Shown here piece after piece: positions 1 to 9,737 of a stretch of 44,217 nucleotides of DNA (the stretch's first letter is position 1; every line of letters begins with the position of its first letter). The notes beneath the pieces were generated by a model. It was not told the DNA's origin. It saw nothing but the letters and a program-made list of their open reading frames with translations, and did not search any database. Source of the DNA: Rhodocyclaceae bacterium (lineage in GTDB: Bacteria > Pseudomonadota > Gammaproteobacteria > Burkholderiales > Rhodocyclaceae). The position numbers and the translations under genes are program-made. The stretch spans positions 1-44,217 of the forward strand of contig JAGRFY010000003.1 in assembly GCA_020445765.1 (NCBI GenBank), in the 5' to 3' direction.

Positions 1-1235
1 AGGGCATTCAGGCTTCGGACATGATTTTGATGCCGGATCCCGACACCGCGTACATCGATCCGTTCTTCGACGAGACCACCCTGGTGGTGTCCTGCGACGT
101 GGTCGAGCCGTCCGACGGCAAGGGCTACGACCGCGACCCGCGCTCGCTGGCGAAGCGCGCCGAGGCCTACCTCAAGTCCACCGGCGTTGGCGATACCGCC
201 TACTTCGGTCCGGAGCCCGAGTTCTTCATCCTCGACTCGGTCGAGTGGAACGTCGACATGTCCGGCGTCTACAGCAAGGTGATTTCGGAAGAGGCTGCCT
301 GGTCCACCGCCGAGAAGTTCGAGGGTGGCAACACCGGCCACCGCCCGCGCGTCAAGGGCGGCTATTTCCCGGTGCCGCCGGTCGACAGCCTGAACGACAT
401 CCGCGCCGCGATGGTGCTGGCGATGGAAGCCTGCGGCGTCGAGTGTGAAGTGCACCACCACGAAGTCGCGACCGCCGGCCAGTGCGAAATCGGCACCAAG
501 TTCAACACCCTGACCAAGCGCGCGGACTGGACCCAGATCCTCAAGTACATCGTGCACAACGTCGCGCACCAGTACGGCAAGACCGCCACCTTCATGCCCA
601 AGCCGATCGTCGGCGACAACGGTTCCGGCATGCACGTCCACCAGTCGATCTGGAAGGACGGCCAGAACCTGTTCGCCGGCAACGAGTACGCCGGCCTGTC
701 CGAGATGGCCCTGTACTACATCGGTGGCGTCATCAAGCACGCCCGTGCGCTGAACGCCATCACCAACCCGGGCACGAACTCCTACAAGCGCCTGGTTCCG
801 CACTACGAGGCGCCGACCAAGCTGGCCTATTCGGCTCGCAACCGTTCCGCCTCGATCCGGATCCCGTATACCGCCAATCCGAAGGGCCGCCGCCTCGAGA
901 CCCGCTTCCCGGATCCGCTGGCCAACCCGTACCTCTGCTTCTCGGCCCTGATGATGGCTGGCCTCGACGGCATCCAGAACAAGATCCACCCGGGCGACCC
1001 GGCCGACAAGAACCTCTACGACCTGCCGCCGGAAGAGGATGCCAAGATCCCGACCGTGTGCCACAGCCTCGACATGGCCCTGGAAGCCCTGGACGCGGAC
1101 CGCGAGTTCCTGACCCGTGGCGGCGTGTTCTCCAATGACTACCTCGACGCCTACATCGAGCTCAAGATGGAAGAAGTGAACCGCCTGCGCATCACGACCC
1201 ATCCGGTCGAGTTCGACATGTACTACAGCAGCTGA
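1..1235 (+). CDS. glnA: Glutamine synthetase type I, 3' part (5' end outside window)
   Basis: Makes glutamine from glutamate, ammonia and ATP in the cytosol; central enzyme of ammonia assimilation. The reading frame is open from base 3 (GIQASDM...), so the first ATG at 21 is internal; about 58 N-terminal residues are missing compared with the 469-residue E. coli enzyme. Visible family features are the [10 protein letters not shown] nucleotide/metal segment (about 617-650), the [17 protein letters not shown] region, and the [11 protein letters not shown] motif whose Tyr codon at 1017-1019 corresponds to the adenylylation site. It should therefore be GlnE-adenylylated (known for the family, inferred here). 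It is followed by a strong terminator and then ntrB/ntrC. Confidence 0.98.
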   Translation, partial: GIQASDMILMPDPDTAYIDPFFDETTLVVSCDVVEPSDGKGYDRDPRSLAKRAEAYLKSTGVGDTAYFGPEPEFFILDSVEWNVDMSGVYSKVISEEAAWSTAEKFEGGNTGHRPRVKGGYFPVPPVDSLNDIRAAMVLAMEACGVECEVHHHEVATAGQCEIGTKFNTLTKRADWTQILKYIVHNVAHQYGKTATFMPKPIVGDNGSGMHVHQSIWKDGQNLFAGNEYAGLSEMALYYIGGVIKHARALNAITNPGTNSYKRLVPHYEAPTKLAYSARNRSASIRIPYTANPKGRRLETRFPDPLANPYLCFSALMMAGLDGIQNKIHPGDPADKNLYDLPPEEDAKIPTVCHSLDMALEALDADREFLTRGGVFSNDYLDAYIELKMEEVNRLRITTHPVEFDMYYSS

Positions 1236-1260
1236 TCGATCGTCCGATCGGCGAAGCGAA

Positions 1261-1287
1261 GGACGGGCTGCGGCCCGTCCTTTTTTT
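1261..1287 (+). terminator. Rho-independent terminator of glnA
   Basis: Perfect 8-bp stem (GGACGGGC / GCCCGTCC) with a TGCG loop, directly followed by seven T. It separates glnA from the ntrBC genes, so the regulators probably need their own promoter or readthrough. Confidence 0.93.
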
Positions 1288-1294
1288 CCGGCGT

Positions 1295-1323
1295 TTGCAT
1301 TTGGCCGGCCGCCTTTCTACACT
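1295..1323 (+). promoter_or_regulatory. Candidate sigma-70 promoter for the DUF4124 gene / ntrBC
   Basis: TTGCAT (-35, three of six consensus positions) and TACACT (-10, four of six) are separated by 17 bp, directly behind the glnA terminator. The predicted start near 1330 leaves about 25 nt to the ATG at 1355. This is a weak match judged by eye and has no experimental support. Confidence 0.45.
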
Positions 1324-1354
1324 CGGAAGCCCCACCCACGGGAGTTTCCGACCG

Positions 1355-1837
1355 ATGCGTAAATTCCTGCTTTTCGGTTTGGCGCTGGCGATGCACGGCG
1401 GCAGCGTGTCTGCCGGGATCTACAAGTGCGTCGATTCCCAAGGGCGCGTCACCTACACCAACGACGTCGATACGGCGAAGGGCTGCAAGCAGCTCGACGA
1501 GGATCTGCCGGTATCGTCGGTGCCGTCGCTGAAGCCGCCGGCGCGCAGCGCGCCCAAGGTGCCCGACAGCAGCGAACAGAATTTTCCGCGGGTCAGCCCC
1601 GACGAGCAGCAGTCGCGGGACGACAGCCGACGCTCGATCCTCGGCACGGAGCTCGCCGCCGAGCAGCAGGCACTGGCCGAGGCCGAAAAGGCATTGGCGG
1701 AGCAGGATTCGATCCGCTTCGGCAACGAGCGCAATTATCAGAAGAAGCTGGATCGTCTCGAGCCTTTCAAGCAGCAGGTCGAACTCCATCGCCGCAATGT
1801 CGAGGCCTTGAAGAAGGAAATCGCCAATCTTCGCTGA
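1355..1837 (+). CDS. DUF4124 domain-containing secreted protein
   Basis: A 160-aa protein with an N-terminal signal peptide (MRKFLLFGLALAMHGGSVSA) followed by the short DUF4124 module, whose typical pattern GIYKCVDSQGRVTYTN is visible at about 21-36. The rest is a linker and a charged, probably coiled-coil C-terminus (about 95-160, rich in Glu, Lys and Gln). An upstream in-frame start at 1295 exists, but ATG 1355 has a Shine-Dalgarno GGGAG at 1340-1344 and begins the signal peptide cleanly. A periplasmic location is inferred; molecular function is unknown. DUF4124 genes near glnA and ntrB occur in related gammaproteobacteria (from memory). It may be cotranscribed with ntrB, 39 bp downstream. 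Confidence 0.88.
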   Translation: MRKFLLFGLALAMHGGSVSAGIYKCVDSQGRVTYTNDVDTAKGCKQLDEDLPVSSVPSLKPPARSAPKVPDSSEQNFPRVSPDEQQSRDDSRRSILGTELAAEQQALAEAEKALAEQDSIRFGNERNYQKKLDRLEPFKQQVELHRRNVEALKKEIANLR

Positions 1838-1876
1838 TCGCCGGGCGGTGGCGCATTTTTTGCTCACCGGTCAGCA

Positions 1877-2953
1877 ATGTCAGACGAATTCGCCTCCCCC
1901 GAGCGCATCGCCGGATTGTGTGCCGGCCTCGAGCTGCTCGCCTCCGCGGTCGTGCTGCTCGACGAGAGCTGCCGCATCCGCTACATGAACCCCGGCGCTG
2001 AAAACCTGTTCGAAGTCAGTCAGCGCAAACTCGTCGGATTTCCGCTCAGCGAACTGCTCGGACACTCGCTCGAACTCGCCGGGTCGATCGAGAACGCGCT
2101 CGCCGACAACTGGAGCTATACCGGGCACGACCTGCACATCGAACGCTCGGGGACCGAGGTGCTGCGGCTCGACTGCACCGTCACCCCGGTCGATGCCGCC
2201 GGCCTGCGCCTGCTGCTGGAGTTTCGGCCGATCGACGCACAACTGCGGGTGGCACGCGAAGAACAATTGATCCAGCAGCAAAAGGCCAACCGCGAACTGA
2301 TGCGCAACCTGGCCCACGAGATCAAGAATCCGCTCGGCGGCATTCGCGGCTCGGCGCAACTGCTGGCGCGGGAGCTGACCGATCCGGCGCTGCGCGAATA
2401 CACCGAAGTCATCATTGCCGAGGCCGACCGCCTGCAGGACCTGATGAACCGCCTGCTGTCGGCCCGGGCGATGACACGGCCGGCTTCGATCAACGTGCAT
2501 GACGTGCTCGAGCGCGTGCGCCGGCTGGTGCGCGCGGAATTCCCGGCAATTCATGTCCGCCGCGACTACGACACCAGCCTCCCCGATCTGATGGGCGATC
2601 GCGAACAACTGATCCAGGCGATCCTCAACATCGCCCGCAACGCGGCCCAGGCGCTCGACGGTCAGGGCGAGATCTGTCTGCGCACCCGCGCGGCGCGCCA
2701 GATCACGTTCGCCAAGCGTCGTCACAGGTTGGCACTGGAATTGCAAGTGATCGACAACGGCCCCGGAATCCCCGAGCCCATTCGTCATACCTTGTTCTAC
2801 CCGCTGGTGTCGGGGCGGGAGGGCGGGAGCGGACTGGGACTATCGATCGCTCAGACCTTTGTCGAGCAGCATCAGGGCATGATCGATGTGGCCAGCCGCC
2901 CGGGGCGCACCTGTTTCACGGTGCTGCTGCCGGTGACCGCAGCGGAACATTGA
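1877..2953 (+). CDS. glnL: Nitrogen regulation sensor histidine kinase NtrB
   Basis: A 358-aa cytosolic kinase/phosphatase that sets NtrC phosphorylation under PII control. It has a PAS domain at about 10-120 and no membrane segments. The H-box NLAHEIKNPLGGIRG carries the phospho-accepting His at about 147, the N-box is NIARNAAQAL, and the ATP-lid motifs are DNGPGIP and GGSGLGLSIA. Length and order match E. coli NtrB (349 aa). ntrC follows after 80 bp, which is unusually long for this pair and contains an NtrC-binding dyad. ntrB lies close to glnA, as expected for this system. Confidence 0.97.
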   Translation: MSDEFASPERIAGLCAGLELLASAVVLLDESCRIRYMNPGAENLFEVSQRKLVGFPLSELLGHSLELAGSIENALADNWSYTGHDLHIERSGTEVLRLDCTVTPVDAAGLRLLLEFRPIDAQLRVAREEQLIQQQKANRELMRNLAHEIKNPLGGIRGSAQLLARELTDPALREYTEVIIAEADRLQDLMNRLLSARAMTRPASINVHDVLERVRRLVRAEFPAIHVRRDYDTSLPDLMGDREQLIQAILNIARNAAQALDGQGEICLRTRAARQITFAKRRHRLALELQVIDNGPGIPEPIRHTLFYPLVSGREGGSGLGLSIAQTFVEQHQGMIDVASRPGRTCFTVLLPVTAAEH

Positions 2954-2970
2954 TGCACCATTATGGTGCG
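2954..2970. promoter_or_regulatory. NtrC-binding site between ntrB and ntrC
   Basis: TGCACCA-TTA-TGGTGCG, starting one base after the ntrB stop codon. It matches the enterobacterial NtrC dyad TGCACCA-N3-TGGTGCA at all but the last base. I found no sigma-54 -24/-12 element between it and ntrC, so a role in autoregulation (repression or roadblock) rather than activation is more likely; that is inference. Confidence 0.85.
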
Positions 2971-3033
2971 GCCGCCCGAAACCATGGGCCATCGCCTGCC
3001 GGCGTCGACCCGCCAACGCTTGAATGACGACAG

Positions 3034-4467
3034 ATGAGTAATGCCGTTTGGATCGTCGATGACGATCGTTCCATCCGCTGGGTGCTCGAGAAGGCTCTGG
3101 CCCGCGAGGGGATCGAGCATCGCAGCTTCTCGAGTGCCCGCGAAGTGCTCGATGCGATCGAGCGCTCGGGCGAAACGCCGCAAGCGCTGGTGTCGGACAT
3201 CCGGATGCCGGGCGAGTCCGGGCTCGATCTGCTGCACGAGGTCAAGCAGTGCCATCCGCAACTGCCGGTCATCATCATGACCGCCTACTCCGATCTCGAC
3301 AGCGCCGTTGCGGCATTCCAGGGCGGCGCCTTCGAATACCTGCCGAAGCCCTTCGATGTCGACCAGGCGGTCAGCCTCGTGCGGCGGGCGCTGGAGCAGG
3401 GCGCGCAGCAGAACGGCGCCAAGGACGAGGAACTGCTGGCGCCGGAGATCCTCGGACAGGCGCCGGCCATGCAGGAGGTCTTCCGGGCGATCGGCCGGCT
3501 CTCCCAATCCCACGCGACGGTGCTGATCACCGGTGAATCGGGCAGCGGCAAGGAACTCGTCGCCCGTGCGCTGCACCGCCACAGCCCGCGCCGCGATGCA
3601 CCCTTCGTCGCCATCAACACCGCCGCGATTCCCCGCGACCTGCTCGAATCGGAACTGTTCGGTCACGAGCGGGGCGCGTTCACCGGCGCCACCGCCCAGC
3701 GCCGCGGGCGCTTCGAGCAGGCCGAGGGCGGCACCCTGTTCCTCGACGAAATCGGCGACATGCCGGCCGAGTTGCAGACCCGGCTGCTGCGCGTGCTGTC
3801 CGATGGACATTACTATCGGGTCGGCGGCCATCAGCCGATCCGCGCCAGCGTCCGAGTCATCGCCGCCACCCACCAGAACCTCGACGAACGGGTCAAGGAG
3901 GGACTGTTCCGCGAGGATCTGTTCCACCGCCTCAACGTGATCCGGCTGCGGCTGCCACCACTGCGGGAGCGTCGCGAGGACATCCCGCTGCTGGCCCGTC
4001 ATTTCCTGCAGAAGAGCGCCCGCGAACTGGGCGGCGAGCCCAAGCGCCTGACCGACGCTGCGTTGCGGCACATCCAGGGCCAGACCTTTCCCGGCAACGT
4101 ACGCCAGCTCGAGAACGTCTGTCACTGGTTGACCGTGATGGCGCCCGGCCAGACCGTCGACCTGGTCGACCTGCCGAGCGAATTGCGGGAATCGAGCCCG
4201 CTGCCGCCGGCCGGCGCCGACTGGCGCGCGGCGCTGGCCGACGAGGCCGACCGCTTGCTCGCCGAAGTCCCTGGGCAGGTACACGAGCGCTTGCAGAAGG
4301 ACTTCGAACGGGTTCTGATCCGGCGAGCCCTGCACGCCACCGGCGACCGCCGGGTCGAGGCGGCACAGTTGCTTGGCCTCGGCCGCAATACCATCACCCG
4401 CAAGATCCAGGAGCTGGGTCTCGACGAAGACCGCGCGCCCAGCGGCGACACGGGCAGCAACGGCTGA
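3034..4467 (+). CDS. glnG: Nitrogen regulation response regulator NtrC (sigma-54 activator)
   Basis: A 477-aa enhancer-binding protein with three domains. The receiver (about 1-120) has the phosphorylation Asp at about 55 in LVSDIRMPG and the conserved Lys in YLPKPF. The AAA+ sigma-54 interaction domain (about 140-375) has Walker A GESGSGKE, the sigma-54 contact loop GAFTGA and Walker [10 protein letters not shown]. The C-terminal Fis-type helix-turn-helix (about 425-465) includes [19 protein letters not shown]. NtrB is its partner. Its likely targets visible here are the dyad at 2954 and those upstream of amt. The ATG at 3034 has only a weak Shine-Dalgarno, which suggests low or coupled translation. 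Confidence 0.98.
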   Translation: MSNAVWIVDDDRSIRWVLEKALAREGIEHRSFSSAREVLDAIERSGETPQALVSDIRMPGESGLDLLHEVKQCHPQLPVIIMTAYSDLDSAVAAFQGGAFEYLPKPFDVDQAVSLVRRALEQGAQQNGAKDEELLAPEILGQAPAMQEVFRAIGRLSQSHATVLITGESGSGKELVARALHRHSPRRDAPFVAINTAAIPRDLLESELFGHERGAFTGATAQRRGRFEQAEGGTLFLDEIGDMPAELQTRLLRVLSDGHYYRVGGHQPIRASVRVIAATHQNLDERVKEGLFREDLFHRLNVIRLRLPPLRERREDIPLLARHFLQKSARELGGEPKRLTDAALRHIQGQTFPGNVRQLENVCHWLTVMAPGQTVDLVDLPSELRESSPLPPAGADWRAALADEADRLLAEVPGQVHERLQKDFERVLIRRALHATGDRRVEAAQLLGLGRNTITRKIQELGLDEDRAPSGDTGSNG

Positions 4468-4526
4468 TCGCACGCGCCCGCGGATTCCGGGATAATGCGG
4501 GCCGATCATCGGCCAGGCTGCGATCC

Positions 4527-5333
4527 ATGTCCATCCCGTCGACCTCCACCCTGAACTCAACGGCGATCACCGCGGCGCTGGGCGCCAAGGCGCGACGCTT
4601 TGCGATCCGCACGCTCGCCGAGTGCGACTCCAGCAACAGCCGATTGCGCGACGAGGCGTCGCCGGACGACGGCCGCGTCCATGTGCTGGTGTGCGAGCGC
4701 CAGTCCGCCGGCCGCGGGCGCCGCGGTCGGCAGTGGCTGTCCGCGCCCGGCGCCAGCCTGACCTTCTCGATGCGTTGGCGGTTTCCGCCGGAGACGTCCG
4801 CGCCGGCCGGCTTGTCGCTGGTCGCGGGGCTTGCGGTGGCGCGATCGCTGGAGGGGCTCGGGGTGGAAGCGGTCCAGCTCAAGTGGCCCAACGACGTGCT
4901 GGTGACGGGACGCAAGCTGGCCGGAATCCTGGTCGAGCTGGTCGGCGGCGGGGCCGGAGGCGTCGAAGCGGTGATCGGTATCGGCATCAATCTCAGGCCC
5001 TTGCCCGAGGACGACCTGCCCGATGGGCTGACTGTCGCCGCGGTCAGCGAACTGCTGCCGTCGCCGCCGTCGCGGGAGCGCCTGCTGGCCGGCTTGCTGC
5101 TGCAGTTCGACCTGATGCTGGAGACCTATGGCGCAGCGGGGTTCGCGGCCTTTCGTGGCGCCTGGGAGCAACGCAACGCCCACGCCGGTCTGCCGGTTCG
5201 GGTCGGCGACGAGGCCAGCGAGATCCTCGGTACCTGCCTCGGCGTCGACGACGACGGCGCCCTGTGTGTGCAGACCGATGCCGGCGAGCGCCGGGTGGTC
5301 GCCGGCGACGTCTCACTGAGGCAGGCACTTTGA
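4527..5333 (+). CDS. birA: Biotin--[acetyl-CoA carboxylase] ligase, without HTH domain
   Basis: Activates biotin to biotinyl-AMP and transfers it to the biotin carboxyl carrier protein of acetyl-CoA carboxylase. At 268 aa it has the catalytic domain (substrate loop GRGRRGRQW at about 70, lysine motif LKWPNDVLV at about 116) and the small C-terminal SH3-like domain (about 220-268). The N-terminal winged helix present in the 321-aa E. coli BirA is missing, because the catalytic domain begins almost at the start codon. It should therefore be a monofunctional ligase and not the bio repressor (inference from missing domain). coaX overlaps its stop codon, as is common for the birA-coaX pair. Confidence 0.95.
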   Translation: MSIPSTSTLNSTAITAALGAKARRFAIRTLAECDSSNSRLRDEASPDDGRVHVLVCERQSAGRGRRGRQWLSAPGASLTFSMRWRFPPETSAPAGLSLVAGLAVARSLEGLGVEAVQLKWPNDVLVTGRKLAGILVELVGGGAGGVEAVIGIGINLRPLPEDDLPDGLTVAAVSELLPSPPSRERLLAGLLLQFDLMLETYGAAGFAAFRGAWEQRNAHAGLPVRVGDEASEILGTCLGVDDDGALCVQTDAGERRVVAGDVSLRQAL

Positions 5334-6067
5334 AGCTGCTGCTCGACCTCGGCAATTCCCGTCTCAAGTGGGGCGTTCATTGCGACGGCCGCTGGCGTGC
5401 ACAGGGGGTGCTGGAATACGAGCATCTGGAGCGTCTGGCGCCGGCGATCCTCGCCATCGGGCAGCCCGACGGCGCCGTCGGTGCCAATGTTGCCGGCGGC
5501 CGCCGTGCGGCCGAGGTCGAGATGGCGCTGCCGGCCGGCCTCGAGGTCCGCTGGAACGCGCCCACCGCTCGCCAGTGCGGTGTCGTCAATGGTTACGTTC
5601 GCGCCGACCAGCTCGGTGCCGATCGCTGGGCCGCGCTGATCGGTGCCCGACACCTGCATCGGGGGGCGGCACTGGTGGTGATGGCGGGGACCGCGACCAC
5701 CGTGGACCTGCTGGCCGCCGACGGCGAATTCGAAGGCGGGCTGATTCTGCCCGGACTGGCCCTGATGCGCCGCTCGCTGGCGTCGGATACCTCCGACCTG
5801 CCGTTTGCCGAGGGCCATCACGTCGATCGCCCGCGCCGTACCGAAGATGCCATCGTCAGTGGTTGCGTCGAGGCCCAGGCCGGTGCGATCGAGCGCATGT
5901 TCGCGCGCATCGACCAGAATCAGCGGCCGGTGTGCCTGATGAGCGGGGGGGCAGCCGACGCGATCGCGGCGACATTGGCGCTGCCGTGCCGGCGCGTCGA
6001 GAACCTGGTGCTCGAAGGCCTGGCGCGGATCGCGGAGGATCGGGATAACATCACGCCCTTGAAGTGA
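5330..6067 (+). CDS. coaX: Type III pantothenate kinase
   Basis: Phosphorylates pantothenate, the first step of coenzyme A synthesis. It is 245 aa, read from TTG at 5330 overlapping the birA stop (TTGA); this start places the nucleotide motif [10 protein letters not shown] at residues 6-15, as in the family. Other family motifs are [11 protein letters not shown] (about 100) and the phosphate-binding [10 protein letters not shown] (about 121). An upstream extension of the frame into birA is antisense to the obvious protein ends and was discarded. coaE, the last CoA step, lies 2.2 kb downstream. Confidence 0.94.
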   Translation: MKLLLDLGNSRLKWGVHCDGRWRAQGVLEYEHLERLAPAILAIGQPDGAVGANVAGGRRAAEVEMALPAGLEVRWNAPTARQCGVVNGYVRADQLGADRWAALIGARHLHRGAALVVMAGTATTVDLLAADGEFEGGLILPGLALMRRSLASDTSDLPFAEGHHVDRPRRTEDAIVSGCVEAQAGAIERMFARIDQNQRPVCLMSGGAADAIAATLALPCRRVENLVLEGLARIAEDRDNITPLK

Positions 6068-6111
6068 ATGACGGCGGCTTGAATGGCGCAGCCCGAGGCC
6101 AGGAGATTGCG

Positions 6112-7479
6112 ATGACCGACGACACCCGCGTCGTGCTCGAGACGCACGAGATGCCGACCCACTGGTACAACGTCGTGGCCGACATGCCGAATCCGCCGGC
6201 GCCGCCGCTGGGCCCGGACGGCCAGCCGGCGACGCCGGAGCAGATGGGCGCGATCTTTCCCGGCCGGATCCTCGAGCAGGAGATGAGCACCGAGCGCTGG
6301 ATTCCGATCCCGGACGAGGTGCGCGAGGTCCTGAAGATCTGGCGGCCGAGCCCGTTGCTGCGCGCAGTACGCCTGGAGCGGGCGCTCGCCACGCCGGCGC
6401 GGATCTATTACAAGTACGAGGGCGTGTCGCCGGCCGGTTCGCACAAGCCCAACTCGGCAGTGCCGCAGGCCTACTACAACCGTCAGGCCGGCATTCGCCG
6501 GCTGACCACCGAGACCGGCGCCGGACAGTGGGGCTCGTCGATCAGTTTCGCCGGCCAGATGTTCGGCCTCGAAGTGCGGGTCTACATGGTCAAGGTCAGC
6601 CACCAGCAGAAGCCGTACCGTCGCCTGATGATGCAGACCTGGGGTGCGGAAGTGCACGCCAGTCCGTCCGAACTGACCGAGACCGGCCGGCGCATTCTGG
6701 CGCAGGATGCAGACAGCCCGGGCTTGCTCGGCATCGCCATCTCGGAAGCGGTGGAGGAGGCGGCCGGGCGTGCCGACACCAATTACACGCTGGGTTCGGT
6801 GCTCAATCACGTGCTGCTGCACCAGACCGTGATCGGACTCGAGGCGAAACGCCAATTCGACAAGATCGGCGCCTACCCCGACGTGATCTTCGGTCCCTGC
6901 GGCGGTGGCTCGAGCTTCGGCGGCATCGCGTTCCCGTTCCTGGCCGACAAGGCTGCCGGTGACGTCCGCGCGCGCGACCTTCGCTGTGTCGCGGTCGAAC
7001 CCAGTTCCTGTCCGACGCTGACGCGCGGTGCCTATGCCTACGACTTCGGTGACGCCTCCGGTTTCACGCCGCTGATGAAGATGTACACGCTCGGTCACGA
7101 TTTCGTGCCGCCGGGCATTCATGCCGGCGGTCTGCGCTATCACGGCGATTCGCCGCTGGTCTCGCAGCTCTATCACGAAGGTTTGCTCGAGGCGGTCGCG
7201 GTGCCCCAGGTCGAGACCTTCGAAGCCGGGCTGCTGTTCGCGCGAAACGAGGGCATCATTCCTGCGCCGGAGTCGTGCCATGGCATCCGGGCGGCGATCG
7301 ACGAAGCGATTCGCTGTCGCGAGAGCGGCGAGCCGCGGACGATCCTGTTCAACCTGACCGGTCACGGGCATTTCGACATGAGTGCCTACGAGCGCATGCT
7401 CGGCGGCGGGCTGGAGAACTTCGACTATCCAGCCGAGGCGATCGCCGAATCGCTGGCCCATCTGCCGAAGGTCGGCTGA
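6112..7479 (+). CDS. TrpB2-type tryptophan synthase beta-like PLP enzyme
   Basis: A 455-aa fold-type II PLP enzyme of the TrpB2 clade. The N-terminal extension ([13 protein letters not shown], then [14 protein letters not shown]) is characteristic of TrpB2 and absent from canonical TrpB. The PLP lysine is in GSHKPNSA (about 113), the phosphate loop is [11 protein letters not shown] and the C-terminal segment is [14 protein letters not shown]. TrpB2 enzymes condense indole and serine without needing a TrpA partner, or may act as serine-related lyases (family knowledge). No trpA lies in this window. ATG 6112 was chosen because AGGAG precedes it; an in-frame ATG at 6064 lacks a site. It sits between coaX and the SPOR gene, which more commonly adjoin each other. 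Confidence 0.88.
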   Translation: MTDDTRVVLETHEMPTHWYNVVADMPNPPAPPLGPDGQPATPEQMGAIFPGRILEQEMSTERWIPIPDEVREVLKIWRPSPLLRAVRLERALATPARIYYKYEGVSPAGSHKPNSAVPQAYYNRQAGIRRLTTETGAGQWGSSISFAGQMFGLEVRVYMVKVSHQQKPYRRLMMQTWGAEVHASPSELTETGRRILAQDADSPGLLGIAISEAVEEAAGRADTNYTLGSVLNHVLLHQTVIGLEAKRQFDKIGAYPDVIFGPCGGGSSFGGIAFPFLADKAAGDVRARDLRCVAVEPSSCPTLTRGAYAYDFGDASGFTPLMKMYTLGHDFVPPGIHAGGLRYHGDSPLVSQLYHEGLLEAVAVPQVETFEAGLLFARNEGIIPAPESCHGIRAAIDEAIRCRESGEPRTILFNLTGHGHFDMSAYERMLGGGLENFDYPAEAIAESLAHLPKVG

Positions 7480-7490
7480 CGGAAAGCATC

Positions 7491-8246
7491 ATGGCACGTG
7501 TCGTCTTTTTCGCCCTGTTGCTGCTCAACCTGCTCGCGCTCGGCGGGCTCGCGGGCTGGCTCGGCGGCAGTCGCAGTGGCGGCGAACCGGAGCGACTGAC
7601 CAATCAGTTGCGACCCGAAGCGATCCAGCTGGTCGCCCTCGATCGCCTGCCGCCGGAGGCGCCCGAGCCCGCGCCGGAACCGGTCGTGCCTGAACCGTCG
7701 GAGCCGCCGCAGCCGGTGCCACAGCCGCCAGAGCTCGCCGCACCGCCGCCGGAGCCGCCGGCGCCCGAAGCGGCCGCGGCGGTTCCGGTGCCGCGAGCCT
7801 GCATTCGCTTCGTCGAACTGACCGAGGCCATGACCGACGAGTTGACGTCGATGACGAAGGCCTTCGACGAGCCGCTCGAACTCGCCGACAGCGCCGTGCT
7901 GCGCCCAACCTCGTACTGGGTCCATGTGCCGCCCCTCGACGGCCGGCGCGAGGCCGATCGCAAGGTTCAGGAGATTCGCGCCCAGGGCGTGCGCGACCTC
8001 TTCATCCTGCAGGAGGAGGGGCCGTTCCAGTTCGCGATCTCGCTCGGCCTGTTCAAGACCGAGAGTTCGGCGCAACTGCACCTGCGCCGGCTCGAGGCCC
8101 GGGGTGTGACCGGCGGCACGATCACGGCCCGCGGCAACATGATCCATCGGCTGGAGGTTCGCGGCCCGGTCGACGCGCTGGCGACGCTCGCCAGCGACAC
8201 GGCCGCCCGTTTCGAAGGGCTCGAGCGCGAGCCATGCGAACCGTGA
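7491..8246 (+). CDS. SPOR domain-containing inner-membrane protein
   Basis: A 251-aa predicted bitopic protein. One N-terminal membrane helix (about 3-24, VVFFALLLLNLLALGGLAGWL) is followed by a low-complexity Pro/Glu linker (about 55-100) and a C-terminal SPOR-like domain (about 140-225; SYWVHVPPL, QFAISLGLFKTESSAQ, with the usual beta-alpha-beta rhythm). SPOR domains bind denuded glycan strands at the division septum (family knowledge), so a cell-wall or division role is inferred, fitting zapD nearby. SPOR genes often follow birA-coaX. ATG 7491 lies 11 nt after the trpB2-like stop. Confidence 0.85.
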   Translation: MARVVFFALLLLNLLALGGLAGWLGGSRSGGEPERLTNQLRPEAIQLVALDRLPPEAPEPAPEPVVPEPSEPPQPVPQPPELAAPPPEPPAPEAAAAVPVPRACIRFVELTEAMTDELTSMTKAFDEPLELADSAVLRPTSYWVHVPPLDGRREADRKVQEIRAQGVRDLFILQEEGPFQFAISLGLFKTESSAQLHLRRLEARGVTGGTITARGNMIHRLEVRGPVDALATLASDTAARFEGLEREPCEP

Positions 8247-8262
8247 GTCGGAGCCAATCCAT

Positions 8263-8886
8263 GTGGGCTCGACCGTGAGCACTGCCTGCGCACGCCCGGT
8301 GATCGGCCTGACCGGCGGCATTGGCTCGGGCAAGAGCGCCGCCGCCGATCTGTTCGCAGGCTTCGGTGCCGATGTCGTCGATACCGACCTGATCGCCCAT
8401 CAGCTGACGGCGCCTGGCGGGGACGCGATGGCTGCCATCGCCGATGCCTTCGGTGCCGGCGTGGTGCGCGCCGATGGCGGTCTCGATCGGGACGCGATGC
8501 GCGCACTGGCGTTCGACGAGCCGGGTGCCAGGGCGCGCCTCGAAGGCATCCTCCATCCGCTGATCCGGGCGCAGTCCGAGCGCCAGATCGCGGCGAGCAC
8601 AGCGCCCTACTTGATCCTGGTGGTACCCTTGCTGGTCGAGGCCGGGGGTTACCGCGAACGGGTCGATCGAATCTGCGTGGTGGATGTGCCGGAGGCGGAG
8701 CAGGTGGCGCGGGTGATGGCCCGCAACGGCTTCCAGGAGGCGCGCGTGCGCGCGATCATGGCGGCCCAGGCGAGTCGTCGGCAGCGCCTGGCAGTGGCCG
8801 ACGACGTCATCGACAACAGTGGTTCGCTGACACGATTGCGCGAGCAGGTCGAAGCCCTTCACCAACGCTACATGGCACTCGCCTGA
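8263..8886 (+). CDS. coaE: Dephospho-CoA kinase
   Basis: Final step of CoA synthesis: phosphorylates the 3'-hydroxyl of dephospho-CoA. It is 207 aa with P-loop GLTGGIGSGKS at about 16-26, the DTD substrate motif (VVDTDLIAHQL, about 39-49), HPLIR and the lid arginines near QASRRQRL. The GTG start at 8263 has GGAG upstream; GTG 8275 is an alternative that would remove four residues. It is the first of the coaE-zapD-yacG cluster typical of gammaproteobacteria. Confidence 0.96.
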   Translation: MGSTVSTACARPVIGLTGGIGSGKSAAADLFAGFGADVVDTDLIAHQLTAPGGDAMAAIADAFGAGVVRADGGLDRDAMRALAFDEPGARARLEGILHPLIRAQSERQIAASTAPYLILVVPLLVEAGGYRERVDRICVVDVPEAEQVARVMARNGFQEARVRAIMAAQASRRQRLAVADDVIDNSGSLTRLREQVEALHQRYMALA

Positions 8887-8930
8887 GCGCGTCTGCTCGC
8901 CTGCCTGCCGGCGGGCAGATCGGACCCCTG

Positions 8931-8939
8931 TGCTATGAT
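8931..8939 (+). promoter_or_regulatory. Candidate extended -10 promoter for zapD-yacG
   Basis: TGC-TATGAT is an extended -10 element (TGN plus five of six -10 consensus positions), 43 nt ahead of the zapD start. No good -35 is visible, which extended -10 promoters tolerate. Judged by eye only. Confidence 0.35.
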
Positions 8940-8981
8940 CGGCCGCAATCCAAGCCAGTTTCCGACCTCGGGCCAACGCCG

Positions 8982-9737
8982 GTGATCAACTACGAGTATC
9001 CCCTCAACGAGCGCATTCGCACGCTGCTCCGGCTGGAGGATCTTTTCGCCCGGGTTGGCCACTTCGCCGCCAGCGACACCACCTTCGATCACCACAGCGC
9101 GCTGATCTCGATGTTCGAGGTGCTCGAGGTCTCGAGCCGCGCGGATCTCAAGGTGGACCTCGTGCAGGAACTGGAGCGCCAGCGCCAGACCCTGCTCGGC
9201 TACCGCAACAATCCGGCCATTTCCGAGGAGGCCCTGTCCGGCGCCCTGTACGAGATCGAGCAGGCGTCGGCGGCGCTGCTGGCGATGGCAGGCAAGATCG
9301 GCCAGTACCTGCGCGAGAACGAATGGCTGATGGCGATCCGCAGCCGCGCGGCGATTCCGGGTGGCGCCTGCCAGTTCGACCTGCCGGCCTACCACTACTG
9401 GCTCAATCGCGACGTCGAGGCACGGCAGCGCGACCTCGCCAACTGGCTGCATCCGATGACCCCGATCCGCGATGGTCTGCTGATCGTGCTGCGCCTCTTG
9501 CGCAGCAGCGGCCGACCGGAGGCGCTGGTCGCTCGCCGTGGCAGTTTCCAGATGACGATGGGCGGCCGCAGCGCACAGATGATCCGGGTCGTGATTCCGC
9601 GCGGGCTTGCCGCAGTACCCGAGATCAGCGCCAACAAGTACGCACTGAACATCCGCTTCATGATGCCCGAGACCCTCAGCCGGCCCCGCCAGTCCGAGGC
9701 CGACGTCCAGTTCGAACTGACCTTCTGCAATCTCTGA
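8982..9737 (+). CDS. zapD: Cell division protein ZapD (FtsZ-associated)
   Basis: A 251-aa cytosolic protein that bundles FtsZ protofilaments and stabilises the Z-ring. Family features are the N-terminal [19 protein letters not shown], an alpha-helical middle (about 40-120), the [10 protein letters not shown] segment (about 127-136), and the C-terminal [10 protein letters not shown] that ends most ZapD proteins. The start is GTG at 8982, one codon before INYEYP as expected. It overlaps yacG by one base (TGATG), so the two are translationally coupled. Confidence 0.96.
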   Translation: MINYEYPLNERIRTLLRLEDLFARVGHFAASDTTFDHHSALISMFEVLEVSSRADLKVDLVQELERQRQTLLGYRNNPAISEEALSGALYEIEQASAALLAMAGKIGQYLRENEWLMAIRSRAAIPGGACQFDLPAYHYWLNRDVEARQRDLANWLHPMTPIRDGLLIVLRLLRSSGRPEALVARRGSFQMTMGGRSAQMIRVVIPRGLAAVPEISANKYALNIRFMMPETLSRPRQSEADVQFELTFCNL

